Shown here one piece after another: positions 36,431 through 47,951 of a stretch of DNA of 64,000 bases (position 1 is the first letter of the stretch; each line of letters begins with the position of its first letter). The stretch is taken from NCBI GenBank assembly GCA_037102815.1, contig BTPP01000003.1, positions 496,001 to 560,000 on the forward strand, read 5' to 3'. This DNA is from Neurospora intermedia. Taxonomy: Eukaryota > Ascomycota > Sordariomycetes > Sordariales > Sordariaceae. Made by a program: the position numbers and the translations under genes. The notes under the pieces are model-generated. The model was not told the DNA's origin. It ran no database searches and saw only the letters and a list, made by a program, of their open reading frames with translations.

Positions 36431-38196
36431 TGGATTTAGCCTGAAGAGAGAGAATAAAGATGGATGACTGATACCGCTCCGAAAACTTGTCGAGAAGACG
36501 TTCGTTTTGACATCCGATCCCGGCTCCACTTTACGGCGTCCGCCCCGCGTCAGGGCTCGTGCACCCCGGATCGGCAATCGGAGGCCGGAGCCGGGATCAG
36601 AATTAGCCAATTCCGAACTGTTTGCTCGCATCAAAATAATTTCTGAAAATACGTAATGCACTTTGAGGCAGGCTTGCCAGTTTAGTGTGGACGCTCACAA
36701 CTTCGCTATGATTTGGTTACCCAATGCTGGGTTCATGTGAAAAGTTGGATCGCATGTCTGTTCATGGCGGTGGATGGGATAAGAAATTGAGATGGGATGA
36801 ACTCAATGCATGAGGAGCAACTGTGGGAAGGTCAAATTGCATGTATTACCCTAACCCTTAATTCTATGTTCTCGCCAACCACCTCAAGCTTCCAGGCTGC
36901 CTCCACTGCTCGAAGTGTGCCCCACCATCGATGATGCAACAGAGTCACGTTGGGTTCCTGTTCCGCTTGGCTTGGCTCTTCTCCGAGGGAACTGTCGATT
37001 GTCCGGTGGGTGAGCTGATCGCTTCGCCTTGTTCAGCACCGTGATGCCTTGGCCACAGTTGGGCAGGCAAGATCTTCAGGGAGGCTGGCAAGCTATGGAG
37101 GTATTTTTCCATTTGTCAGGTCGTCGGGTTGACAAAATTCGCACCGCCAAATGCAGGTCCCGGGGCGTGGTGGAACCAAGAGGGTTCTAAGGTGTCCTTC
37201 TCACTTCGAGAATCTTGGAAATTCGAGAACCGGATTATGCCTGGTCCCTGGGAGCTACCATTGGAGGCTTGTATTCAGACAAGCACCACTGCGAGCGCAG
37301 TTGATATGAACGGCGGGGGTGCACGTGTCCAGCGTTCACCCGTCAGCCTGTCAAGACCTGCCTATCACCAGTTTCTTGGCTTGCTACCCTTCTTGCTGCC
37401 CTCATTTTTCTGCGTCCTCACTTGGTGCTCTCTCGCCGTTCCAGTCATAAGCAACCACACCCTCTCACCAAGTTGAACTGAGTGGACGTCTCTCCGACCA
37501 TCACTCCCCCTTTTCTCGAAGCATCGTCTCTGGAGGCTTTTTGCTCCCAAATTTTTTCATTGGCTGGATTCTGTTCTGACCTGTGTCTCGCGGCGTAACT
37601 TCATCCACCTCAAACGAAAAACAAGTCGCTGTACCTGTCAGTGGTTGAGCTCCCCCAGGTTGTCGGTTTGACTGATACCTAACCCGACTGGCAGTATTTC
37701 TTCACTTGACGTTCAACTTCTTGTTACAATCCACCACAAGGGCTGTTGCAGTCGTTGCCCGACCCACCTGATCTATCTCGCCTATAGGAATTAGGCCATT
37801 TATTATTTCTACCCAAAGTGTCTGCGTTTCGGGAGCCACGAACCAGTTGTCGAGCCACTCTGCCTCAGTCATTCTATGCAGCTTCCCAAGAAAACACCCA
37901 AGCTCACGTTACTCAGGCTCTCTGTCATACTATATGAGCCAAGGCCTTATATCTGCGCATCTGCATCAGCTTGGCCATAAACTGGAGCCCCAGAACTTCT
38001 GATTCTGTTACTTGCACATTCCCCTCCAGTCGGCTTTCTACTGTCATAAATCTCAGCCTTCCATTAGCCCACTCACCTCCAGGGCGTGTGCACCAACAGC
38101 GACAAGAGTACTGAAGCCGGCTCGTTCGCCGTAACAACGACCAACTTTGACTTTCGTTTCTGCACTGGAAGCTGGCATGAGGCAGGCATTATCACC
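36431..38196. other. intergenic, long upstream region of the DUF7514 gene
   Basis: No supported gene in 1.8 kb. A telomere-like double unit ACCCTAACCCT is at 36848-36858. The last 500 bp are pyrimidine-rich and probably include a 5' UTR. Confidence 0.55.
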
Positions 38197-40491
38197 ATGG
38201 CTTCTCCAACACCCGAGACAAATGGGAAGGTCAAGGAGATCTTCTACGGCTACATGTATGATGATCCGAAACCAGACGAAATCCCGATACCAAAACCAAA
38301 ACCGTTGCTTGACGCCCTTCTGAGAGCTCTTGCTCTGCACATTGTATGTTATTCCGCCTCTAAACCGGCCCTGTACCTCACCGCTAATTTCAGAATAGAT
38401 TAATGACATTGGAGATAAAGATGAGAAGCATTTGGCTCCTGCTAAGATGGCGGCTTTTTACAAGCTTGCAGGTCATGACTACGATAGTAAGTTAAATGAA
38501 ATGGCATATTGGTAGTACCCCATTCGTGCTAATCAGACGACGCAGGACTTTTTGTAAACATGCCACCTCAGTCTATCTCGTTCATCTACCAAGTTCAAGG
38601 ATGCCAACATTTACTTTTGCCCACCGAGGACGACTTTGCGGCCCCTTCGATTCCGGCACTTACGGTTAAAGGCTTTGCGCGGTGGCAGGCCATTCAGATC
38701 CTGCTAGAGCCACAAACTCATGTGCCGATCGTTCAATTTGCGGTCAAGAATTGGTCCCTGAAGCATCCTGAATTTGGAACGGTGTTTCCGGATGACTTGC
38801 CGGCCACAGTTTTTCCCGTTGATACCGATCAAGACACCGACCTGTGGCACCAAAGTTGTGCGACGAAACTTCGTGCCGAGGCGACCACCAGAGAGGAACC
38901 GAAGGAAGAGAGAGAAGCGCCTGAGGCAGACCTTAAAGCGGATGACTTCTCCGATGCAAAGGTTCCATTTTCACACGTCCGGCCCAAAGCGTCCGGATCA
39001 CAGGATTATGATTACTTCAACAAACGCTCCGGCCCTGTTCCCGTCTCTTACGTCCGTCCTCCTGAACGAACAGATCGATACGATCCTCGAAGATCTCCTG
39101 AACGGCCTAGGGAACCAGAGCGTGAAAGGACCAGTGATATCGATCCAGATCCTCTCGATCATGTTGGCCGAGGCCGCTATGCTCCGCCACGGAAGGTCTT
39201 CCCGTCTGAGGAAGAGCGTACGAGCCGACGCCCCAGCTTCACTGACTACCCGCACATCATCCCCCAGGAGACTCAGTCAATGCAGATCCCACTTCGCACC
39301 GATCGAATTTCGGTTCCTCGCCGCCTCAGCCAACCCCGTCACTACACCAGCCCTTCCTCGTCAGATGCAGAAGTCGAACCAGCAACTTCGAGATCAGGAA
39401 GACGCCACCACAGCCGAAGCAGTCGAGATTCTCGAGAGCCGCCTCCCGTATCAACCCGTCGCGTCTTCAACTCCGACAGCGTGCCCTCTTCTCGAGCGGC
39501 GGCCATGGGTGGGCGCAGCATCTCACCACGATCCCACAGCTACTCGCGCAGGGAACCCCCAATCACGGCAATCCCGACGACTACCTCTTCACTAAGGGTG
39601 GACGATTCCAAGCGGAAGGGCATAGGCTCCGGTATCAAAGACAAGATTTCCAACCTTTTCCCGGGCGTTTCCATTGTCGGCGACGATCGACGAAGCCGAT
39701 CTAGGGGCCAGAAAGATGACCGAGTTACTGGACCTGACAGAGCCGTGAGGGAGGTATACCGCGACTCCAGACGTAAATCTTATTCTGACGATGAATCGGA
39801 TCTCACCGAGTCAGAGAACGATGCCGACCGGCGGCGTAGGGCAAAGAGGAGCAAGGAGAGCAGGATTTTGGACCAAAGGGACATCGACAGAGAGAGGGAG
39901 AGAGATATCCGGATCAAGTCTCGCGACCGCGACCGCGACCGAGAAAGAGACAGGGACCGTGACCACGACCGAGATCGGGTTCGCGACCGAAGCACCAGAG
40001 ACAGAGACAGAGACAGAGATCGCTACCGCGACCTAGACAGCGACGAGCTTGAACCTACTTCACGCAGGGACCGGGACCGAGAAAGAAGCCGTGGCATCTC
40101 CACGGGCACCCTCCGCCGAGACCGCGAGCACCGCGAACGGCACACGGACCGCGACGACGAAGACGACGGCCTCGACCTGTCACACTCGCCGCACAGCAGC
40201 CGCAGCGGCGGCCGGACCTCAGGGGCACGAACAGCCAGCGGTCCATATCTAGCACAGGCCGACCTCGACAGGCGGACAGGTAGTCGGGCGGATATTGATA
40301 GGCGGGATTGGACGGGTGGTAGCGGCGGGTCGATGCTCGGTGGTAGAGTAGACACCCAGGATCGGTATAGAGACTCTAGAGATAGGGAACGCGATAGGGA
40401 TAGGGAGGGAAGGTGGGGGTCGAGAGATGAAATGCGCTCGAGGGAACGGCCGTTGCACAGGGAGAGGCTGTCTAGCCCGTCTTATAGATGA
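38197..40491 (+). CDS. DUF7514-type fungal protein with RD/RE-rich tail
   Basis: Exons 38197-38343, 38399-38486 and 38546-40491 (726 aa; introns 55 and 59 bp). The first about 200 residues form a conserved fungal domain that I recognise as DUF7514: EIFYGYMYDDPKPDEIPIPK, LAPAKMAAFYKLAGHDYDRL, SISFIYQVQGCQHLLLPTED, ALTVKGFARWQAIQILLEPQ and LWHQSCATKLRAEA. The rest is disordered: Pro/Ser/Arg-rich to about residue 400, then long alternating Arg-Asp and Arg-Glu runs (about 470-560), like the RS/RD domains of splicing and RNA-condensate proteins. A role near RNA or chromatin is a guess from that tail alone. The acceptor of exon 3 is doubled: AGs at 38536 and 38545 are both in frame and differ by three residues. 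I chose the second because the branch site CTAAT is too close to the first. Confidence 0.85.
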
Positions 40492-43408
40492 TGGGCGACA
40501 CCTAGGAGTGAAGTTTTACATGAATTTGGTCTTAGATTGGGAGGGGATTCGGTCGTTGGTTTTCCCGGTATGCAAAATGTGGTGGATCTTTGGATACGTG
40601 GTGTGGGATATTAGGATACGTGGATGTCTTGGAGATGTAATAATGGGATAAAGGAGGTCCTCGGCTGGAAGGATAGGTATGATGTGTGAATGGGAGATGC
40701 CTACATGGCTAATAGAGGGTTTGCTGCCTACCTACTCTGATTGCTGGGGTGTTTGGAAGATTCATGTGTTTTCTTCTGTTCAGTTAAGCGAGTCAACAGA
40801 ATGATACCTCGATGATGTTATTAATGCGAAAAATATGATGTTTCAATGTAGACGAGAACAGGCAACTGTCGAAATGTGTCAACAAAAGAACAATAATCAG
40901 GCAATGATCAACACATGTCTAATTAGTACTGTCAGTGATGGTTGTGTTGGTAGCTGTATTGTTCATATCGTTTTTATTGGTAGTGGCAGTGACGGCTATG
41001 CCAGTCGGTTGCATTTGATCATGAATTCCTGATATTGATCCTTTGAGGCTCCCAGGGCTCCGTCCAGTCACTTTGCCATTCATGTCTGGTTGTCATTTCT
41101 TTCTTGTCGCTAACAACGACGGAGCCCTCAAGCTCGGTTGCTTTCGGTCGGCGCAAGGAACAATCAAAGATCACACCTCATCGGGCAGCAATGGGAAAGG
41201 AAGGGGACAACACAGACAGGCAGATAGACAGACAATCTGGAATTGATTGCAAAACAATGAGTCACGTGTGCATACGAACAATGCCGGTCGCTTTCGTCCT
41301 GGCCTAGTCTGACCCGACCCAACCTGATCGGAATAGATGGAGAACCTCCGGGCATGTGGGCGGGGGTCGAAGGGGATGCGACCGCCAACTCTGGCGCCTT
41401 CTCGTCCGTGTTAAAAGTTGAGTAACTGGACTGGAGCGAAACAACGTAAACGAGAGGGAAAGCATTGTGAAGGTCTTCTATCTCTAGTCATCACCAAAAG
41501 GATGCTAGAGTAGTTCCACTGTCGGGGAACGAGTAGGCGAAAAGATGATTTGGATATGTGCAAATGCGGTTGTGGTTATCCATCCGATAAATAACTCGAT
41601 GATGTTTGGACGATATTGAGCGTCATCTAGATGCGTTGTCGCCCTTCCGTTGTGGCCGTTGGGCCTGAAAAAAAAGGCCCAATTCAAGAGAATCATAGGG
41701 AAGGAAAGGAGGGGAAAAGGAAGCGGTTACAGTCACGGTCACGGTAACGGTCGCGATGGCCGGCCGGCCGGCTTAACCGTCGGCGTGGCCGGAGGAAGTG
41801 GGGGGATTACCAGAGAAAAGAGGGGAGAAAGGGATGCGGCCCATAACCGGGACCGCCGCAAAAAGTGGGATGATTGGCAGTTGTTTATTGACAACCTACC
41901 GGTCGGGTACCGAGCTGCTTAGAACAAGAATCAACCGCAGCCAGTGGACGGCGGCACGACTTGCCCTCGCCAGCAGGTCTCGTTGGATTGTGGCCGCCGG
42001 ACAGCTGCAAGATGTGTAACTGACTAAACGTCTGATTGATGCTTTAAGTAGTGGTAAAGACGAAGATGTGAGGAGATGAGGCGGCCACGGCGGAGGGTCG
42101 CAAGACATGGCCGTCTGGGCCGTATATGTAATGCATGAACAGTGAATTGATGCCTAGAGGTACCTATGTATTCGCTTCGGGAAGGGACAAACAAGGTCAA
42201 GCTAGGGCGATGGCGAGATGCCAGATCATCACGAATGGTACTACGACGAGAGAACTGGAGGTTTGGCTCCAGACATCAGTAAACACTTTCTTCGAATTTA
42301 GTGAGACTGATTCGTTACCACGGAAAGCGCCGTGTTGGTGATTGTGAGAGTGGTGGCGGAGTTAGTGGTGAAGGCGCCTAGTAGGCTCCGTCTTCACGTC
42401 CCAACATCCGGTGCCTTGGGGTTGGTTTGTGCGGCGTTGTCCTAGAATCCTCCGATTCCCCGGGAAGGAACGGTCTGTTGGTTCACAGAGCAAATAGTGT
42501 GATCCTATCACCATGGTTTGGATGTGATCCCGACATATGTTCCTTTGTGGTCTGTGGAACAGCAAACCGAGTAAAATCGGCAAAGCCACCAAGCCAACAA
42601 GTGCGTGTTCTCGTAAATGCTCTGACCAGGACAGACCAACATGTCTTGTTTGCCCAGATGTACCATGTTTTGGATGAATTGGGTTGTCCGGGCTCTTTAT
42701 TCCTGTACCACTTGTATCGCAACCGCCGACGATCTATGGGATGATGGCGCCAACTGGTATAAAGACAGTGCAACATGTTGCGCCCGTAATGCACAAGAGC
42801 AATGTTGAACAAACCCATCATACGGGGAACTGTGCGACCTTCTTCACATTATTTCGACGAATGGTACCAACAACCATCCGCTCAACCAAGACTTGCCACT
42901 TCCGCTTTCGGTTGCCTGGGTTGGTGATGTCGACCATGCCCCAACAGTGTCCGGGTATGTATATCATGGTCATAGGGCGCTCGTTCCCTGCGCCTTCTTT
43001 CTTCGCTGGAAATTGTCCGGCGCGTTCGGCGTCCAAAAAAGAGATCGATAGGACAGTTGACTGTGATGAGACGATGAGTTGTTAGGATGCGGATAAGATT
43101 CCCTCAAGGTCGGAAGCCAACCACCAAATCAACCGCTGACCGGCAAACCAGCCAATTGCTTCGGTATCGTGGCAGCCTGGGACTGACTGAAGGAGTAGTT
43201 CAGGTCACGGTCGGTCTGCCGTTTTTGTTTCTGCGTTGCTGCCGTGGAAATTCCGGCACTCGTCAAGGGTTGAAAGCCATCGTGCCGCATGCATCATTCA
43301 TTATCTTCCAGTCTGAACATCATGAATGGCCAGGGTATGTACAGGCAGTGTGATGGATAGCAGATATAGTGGTAGAGTGGCTAGCTTGACAGCGTGGGAT
43401 CTGATGTT

Positions 43409-43460
<52 letters not shown>

Positions 43461-44808
43461 ATCTCTGTGCAGGTTATGCTTGATGCTGTGAGTGCTGGCG
43501 GTTTCCATGAGGTTTTGATGTCAGTGACTGTGGGTGGAGGTTTGTAAACCCGAGACCGACTCCCTCCACGATCGGGTTTGTCCAAACAGTTGATCAGGCA
43601 GTCCGTTGTGCGCCATTGGACACTACCTACGCTACCTCGCTACCTAGTCGAATAGGGCGGGTCCCCACTTTTTCTTTTCTCCAGCCAACTGCCCCTTGCC
43701 ATCCATTATGCAAATCCCTGAATATGCAACTCCCGACCGCTGGTCATATAGTGTACTATCGGATGATACACCAGAGATCCACAGTCACCCACGGCAAGAG
43801 CCTCGAGTTTGTCGCTTCGACAAAGTATTCCTCCAGAGGCAGGTACACTTCGGTTCAATATGCTGACGGTTGGCGGCATCATATAATAACAAGGAGCTTC
43901 CGCCCGGCCAGACATTCATGAATGCCGTGGAAACATAAAGATTGACGCCTGTCCCCTTTGTCCCGTGTGGCTTTCCTTTTGGTGATCCTTTGGGCCATGG
44001 GCCGGAATCTCTATGTACCTCTTTGGTTGTAGACATCCCATCACACCTTCTCTTTCTCTCGGGTTTCTCGACTGATGGGCAAGCACAAGACTAGGCCTTC
44101 TTCTTGGGCCACTCCCACTTTCTCCTTCCATCACCTCACTCCTTCGAGGCCGCATTCGCCGGTCGCCCATACTGTATTGTTCATTATGGATATAGACACG
44201 GCATGGATCCGGGGTTGCCATTCCGGTCTTCTTTCTTTGGGTGCCGGCCCCCGACTGTTATTGATATTTGCCCTGTACTCCCTCTCATACCAGTTCACTT
44301 GATGCTCCCTTCTTTTCCTTTTGCACTTTTCCTCTCCATATGACCGTTTCGCAACACAAGCGATCCTGTTCATCCGGAGAACCTGGACATTCACTTGGGA
44401 AGTCGGACAGAAGTCACAAGCCGAGAGACCCTGCCGGCACCTGTCCAGTATCATCAGCCAATGTACGTACGTTACTTACATCAAGCAACATGTGGCAGTT
44501 CAGCTTAGCAACCGCATTCCATCCTACGTCCTCAGAGCCTCCCTACTCTTCACCCCTGCCTTCTCTGGTCCGTCACACCATATCCACCTTCACTACTGTC
44601 ACTTGCCAACTTCTTCCCTCAGACTCCAGTCCGCTTTGTCTTCCTCGCCCAACTACCTTACTGACATCTCACCACCAGTACCACATCAAACTCAAGTTTA
44701 CTAAACCGCGACAGCATCAGTAACTCAAGCATCAACTCACACAGTCACGCACAACGCACGAATACGTTACGCGGCAGTGCCAGAAAGGTTCTTCGACGTC
44801 AGCCCAAG
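40492..44808. other. 4.3 kb gene-poor region
   Basis: No gene that I can support. Open frames are under 155 codons and unconvincing. It holds the 51-base C run (43410-43460), short tandem ACGGT-like units near 41730-41755 followed by a GGCC-rich palindrome (41757-41771), and one copy of CTAGAGGTA (42154-42162). The last few hundred bases are the pyrimidine-rich leader of the gene at 44809. Confidence 0.55.
43410..43460. repeat. homopolymer tract of 51 C
   Basis: Fifty-one consecutive C on the + strand (G on the - strand). Poly-Pro and poly-Gly frames through it are artefacts. Exact length in an assembly is unreliable for such a run. Confidence 0.95.
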
Positions 44809-45732
44809 ATGAAACAGCCCCCGATCGAGGAACTTGTCTATGGGTACATGTTCCCAAAGGCCCGACCATCGGACCCCCCGAACTTTTCCGTCTTTCTCCA
44901 GAGGCATCTGATTTATGAGGTTCGACAAGAAGTACACTCGTATTACGGTCATATCGACACCCAAGAAGCGAAGTATCCCGGCCTTGATTACAACCACCCG
45001 ATTCACCGCATTCGCCTAAGCCGCTGGACATGGCACCGTCGGCTCTTCCGCGCCTTCGATGCCCTCCGTTTGACCGAATGGGAAATTGCCAATCTGACAA
45101 AGTGGGAGGGCACAAGATGGGCCAAGGAAAAGTACGAAGAGGAGCAGGGGATTATCATCCGGGACACTACGGCCGACGGCTTTCCTGACTTGACCTATCC
45201 TCGGGACAGGGTCAGGATTGAGCCTGAGTCTAGCTCTGAGCCCTGTAGGGAAGCTGCGCCGGAGGCTGTGAAGGAAGACGAAGACGAGATCATGAACGAG
45301 GACGGGGACGAGGCCATGAGCGACGAGGGCGAGATTGACTCAGCGCTGACCGTACCCCCGGCATTCTCAGGGCACCAAAGCATCGTCTCGAATAACGTTC
45401 TTGCTGCACCATCGGACGAGGAGTGGCTAAAGATTGCTATCGAAACTGGTCAACTACCACACCACTCCGATACCACAGATAGCGAGCTTTCTGCGCCCCG
45501 TATTCTTGCCGCTGCTCGTGAAGGTCGATGGCACGAGGTTCCGACTATTTATCGAGATGTCCTACAGTCACGGATGGGGACACATTTCGGGCCTCTTTTC
45601 GGCAACCCTCAGCTACGGACAAGGCACTTTCAGTATGGTACAACAGCGGAGCCAGCCAGGCGCACGACCTCAGAGCTTCGTCTGGCTACTGCAGCCAACT
45701 TTTCTCAGCGAGTTGTGCGACCCGGTGCCTGA
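44809..45732 (+). CDS. conserved-looking protein, function unknown
   Basis: Single exon, 307 aa, ATG 44809. The first about 130 residues look folded: PIEELVYGYMFPKARPSDPP, QRHLIYEVRQEVHSYYGHID, DYNHPIHRIRLSRWTWHRRL, FRAFDALRLTEWEIANLTKW and EGTRWAKEKYEEEQGIIIRD, rich in Trp and aromatics. A Glu/Asp-rich acidic stretch (about 145-185) and a less conserved tail follow. I do not recognise a named domain. A short similarity of its start (EELVYGYMF) to that of the DUF7514 protein upstream (KEIFYGYMY) may be chance. Codon use and the leader (CT-rich, then an ATG in normal context) support a real gene. Confidence 0.75.
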   Translation: MKQPPIEELVYGYMFPKARPSDPPNFSVFLQRHLIYEVRQEVHSYYGHIDTQEAKYPGLDYNHPIHRIRLSRWTWHRRLFRAFDALRLTEWEIANLTKWEGTRWAKEKYEEEQGIIIRDTTADGFPDLTYPRDRVRIEPESSSEPCREAAPEAVKEDEDEIMNEDGDEAMSDEGEIDSALTVPPAFSGHQSIVSNNVLAAPSDEEWLKIAIETGQLPHHSDTTDSELSAPRILAAAREGRWHEVPTIYRDVLQSRMGTHFGPLFGNPQLRTRHFQYGTTAEPARRTTSELRLATAANFSQRVVRPGA

Positions 45733-47256
45733 TTGCCCAGTCACAACTCGCAAACGGCAAGGGTGTGACTTCATTTGTGAGGGGGTACTACGTGATTTTA
45801 GTCTATTCAGTCTGGTAACGAGGTGGAAATGATCGGCGTCCGTCGCTTTGGCTTTTTATTGTTGGTTTGTCTTCTAGCATGGCGTCAACTGGGTCTTTGG
45901 TTTTGGTGTTTACTTACTCTTTTCACCCTATTATACGATTGGTGGCGCAATATCGGGAGTCCTGATAACCCCGAAAAATGGATTGCGGGGTGACAAACTT
46001 GGCTGGAAGCCATGGTGAGTAGGGTGGCATGTCAGATTTAACATCGTATACTTGTCAGCAACATCAACATGGAGAACTGTGGAAAATTTGCATTGCAGTT
46101 TGTTTACCCTAGAACATGAGACCGAGAAGCACTCAAGAAGAGGTTGCTTTGAATGTCTTTCAAGCCTCGGCTGTCGAAAAGACGGCAGTGGGATATCCGT
46201 CAGGATTTTTGGCAGGATAGTCCAGGCAGGTAGGATACGAATATGTAAATGATGGCTTCCCCCTTTTCCCGGTCAGTCCCGTAACTTGAGGGGGAGAAGA
46301 CGGGTGCGCTTTTGAACATGATGAAGAGCAAAGTGAACAGTACTAATACTAGTTAAGAGAGGAGGGGGCCATAGAACCTTTATGAGAGCAGCCATGAAGA
46401 GCAGGGGGGGGGGGGGAGGGGGACAAAACAAAAAAAAAAAGGGGAGGGGGGAAAGGGGGTGGCCATGGGGTCACCGCCATCAACACATCAATCCGTCTTG
46501 CTCGTGGACAATCCCACTAAGGCACTTGACCAAGAAACCCAGAAAGGACGAGAATGTCGTCAGCAACTCTCGGTCATTACCACCCTGATACATCTTCTCT
46601 TGGCCTGTTGTCCGCCCTCTAATTGCAGTAGTAATGTACACTAAGTACAGGCTGACCAAACATGCAGGTCTGTCTATCTGTCTGTCTGTCTGATAGAAAG
46701 GAACGAAAAGAAAACGACATTTATACCGTCACTATGTTTTGGAGTGAATTATCTTTCTTTTTAGATGTATGTGGTAGGTTGGGCAAATAATACACACCAT
46801 GCTTAAACATCATTAGATGTCTTTGAAACAGCAGCAGGTGAAATCTCACACGGGATCCCTTTGTCTTGTGTACAAGGCAATACGTGATCCACATGTATTC
46901 TGCGGTATGAGAATTGGTGGGGGAAGGGAATGGGTTCATGGATATCGTTGATGAAGCGGTTGTCTTGTGTGTCCAGTGTTTGTCGTCGTTCTTGGCCGTT
47001 TTCCCGTTTTCCCAAGGCAGCAGTTGGCATCCCTCCTCAGACCGGCGGAGGAAGAGAGAGTTGGTGATCAGTAAACGCCCTCCTCTATTTTTTTTCCTAA
47101 ACAACCCTCGTTCGGCAGTTCCCATTTCCCTGCTCCTTTCTTTGACGTTCAAACCCAATAAACCCATTGATAATTGCCTCCCTGCGATGCGAAGCGCGTC
47201 TATCTTGAACTCGTTCCATGCGTCCTTCGTGCACAACTTCATCTCGGCTTCCCCAT
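45733..47256. other. intergenic between the 44.8 kb gene and ATP synthase e
   Basis: Two 3' ends converge here. Short homopolymers near 46402-46440 (G and A runs) and a (TCTG)n microsatellite at about 46676-46692. A 254-codon - strand frame (46721-47485) runs through the 3' UTR and an intron of ATP synthase e and is not coding. Confidence 0.6.
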
Positions 47257-47951
47257 CTAGGCCTTCGCAAGAAGCGCGCTGAAGTAGGCCTCGATGTCGA
47301 AGTTGGGGCTCATGGGATCCTGGTTGACTGTTTCTTTGGGGCAGAGTCAGGCACCTGGTTAGCAAGTCCATTCTTCCCCTAGAACCCCCTCCCCCGGCTT
47401 TTGTTACGAGTAAATAATGCGGGCCGCCGGATCCGGGGGAGGAGGACTGCACATCACGTTTAAAAAAAAAAAAAAATTCGGGCATGAACTCACGTCCACT
47501 AGGAGTAGAGACGGCGGAAACGGGCTGCTTGGACTTGGCGTAGGCCTCCTTGGCCTTGTTTATTAGCTCCTGCTTGTGCTCGTACTCGCGCTGGGCAGCA
47601 GCGGCCTTCTCAGCGGCGCTGATGGACCTCTGGTGGGTGAAGCCGTAGAAGATACCGGCGGCGAGGGCCGAGTACCGGAGGACCTGCGGGATATCCCATT
47701 TTTAGCTTCCGAACATTTTCTGATTTCCAACTATAGCTTTCGAGAAATGCGCGACGGTGACCGCGTGGTGTCTTGAAGAAGGGCAGCCAGTAGGCGCACA
47801 AGATGCCCCTTCCTCCCCCCTCCTCTCGTCACGGGGTCGACGGGTAGTGCATGACTGCGGTAGTTGTGGTGCTGATGGAGGCGGCGGCGGCGACGGCGGC
47901 AACGATGGTGCAACTCACGTTGGATCCAGCCTTGGAAGCGTTTGACGACAT
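47257..47951 (-). CDS. atp21: F1Fo ATP synthase subunit e
   Basis: Small inner-membrane protein needed for ATP synthase dimers and crista shape (yeast Tim11/Atp21). Exons 47951-47919, 47683-47494 and 47327-47257 (97 aa; introns 235 and 166 bp). It starts MSSNASKAGSNVLRYSALAA; the single membrane helix is YSALAAGIFYGFTH, containing the GxxxG-like spacing used for dimer contacts. Then come HQRSISAAEKAAAAQREYEH and a helical QELINKAKEAYAKSK, ending NFDIEAYFSALLAKA. The exon 3 acceptor could be AAAG or, six bases on, ACAG, both in frame. I prefer ACAG because of the pyrimidine rule and the CTGAC branch distance. Divergent from the dynein gene, with 1.3 kb between starts. Confidence 0.92.

Noticed and set aside
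38774-39595. 273-codon frame in the second phase of the DUF7514 gene
   Set aside because: Overlaps the real exon; the first-phase frame carries the conserved domain.
43301-43585. Poly-Gly and poly-Pro proteins
   Set aside because: Translations of the 51-C homopolymer.
46721-47485. 254-codon - strand frame
   Set aside because: Runs through the 3' UTR, exon 3 in the wrong frame and an intron of ATP synthase e; no similarity.
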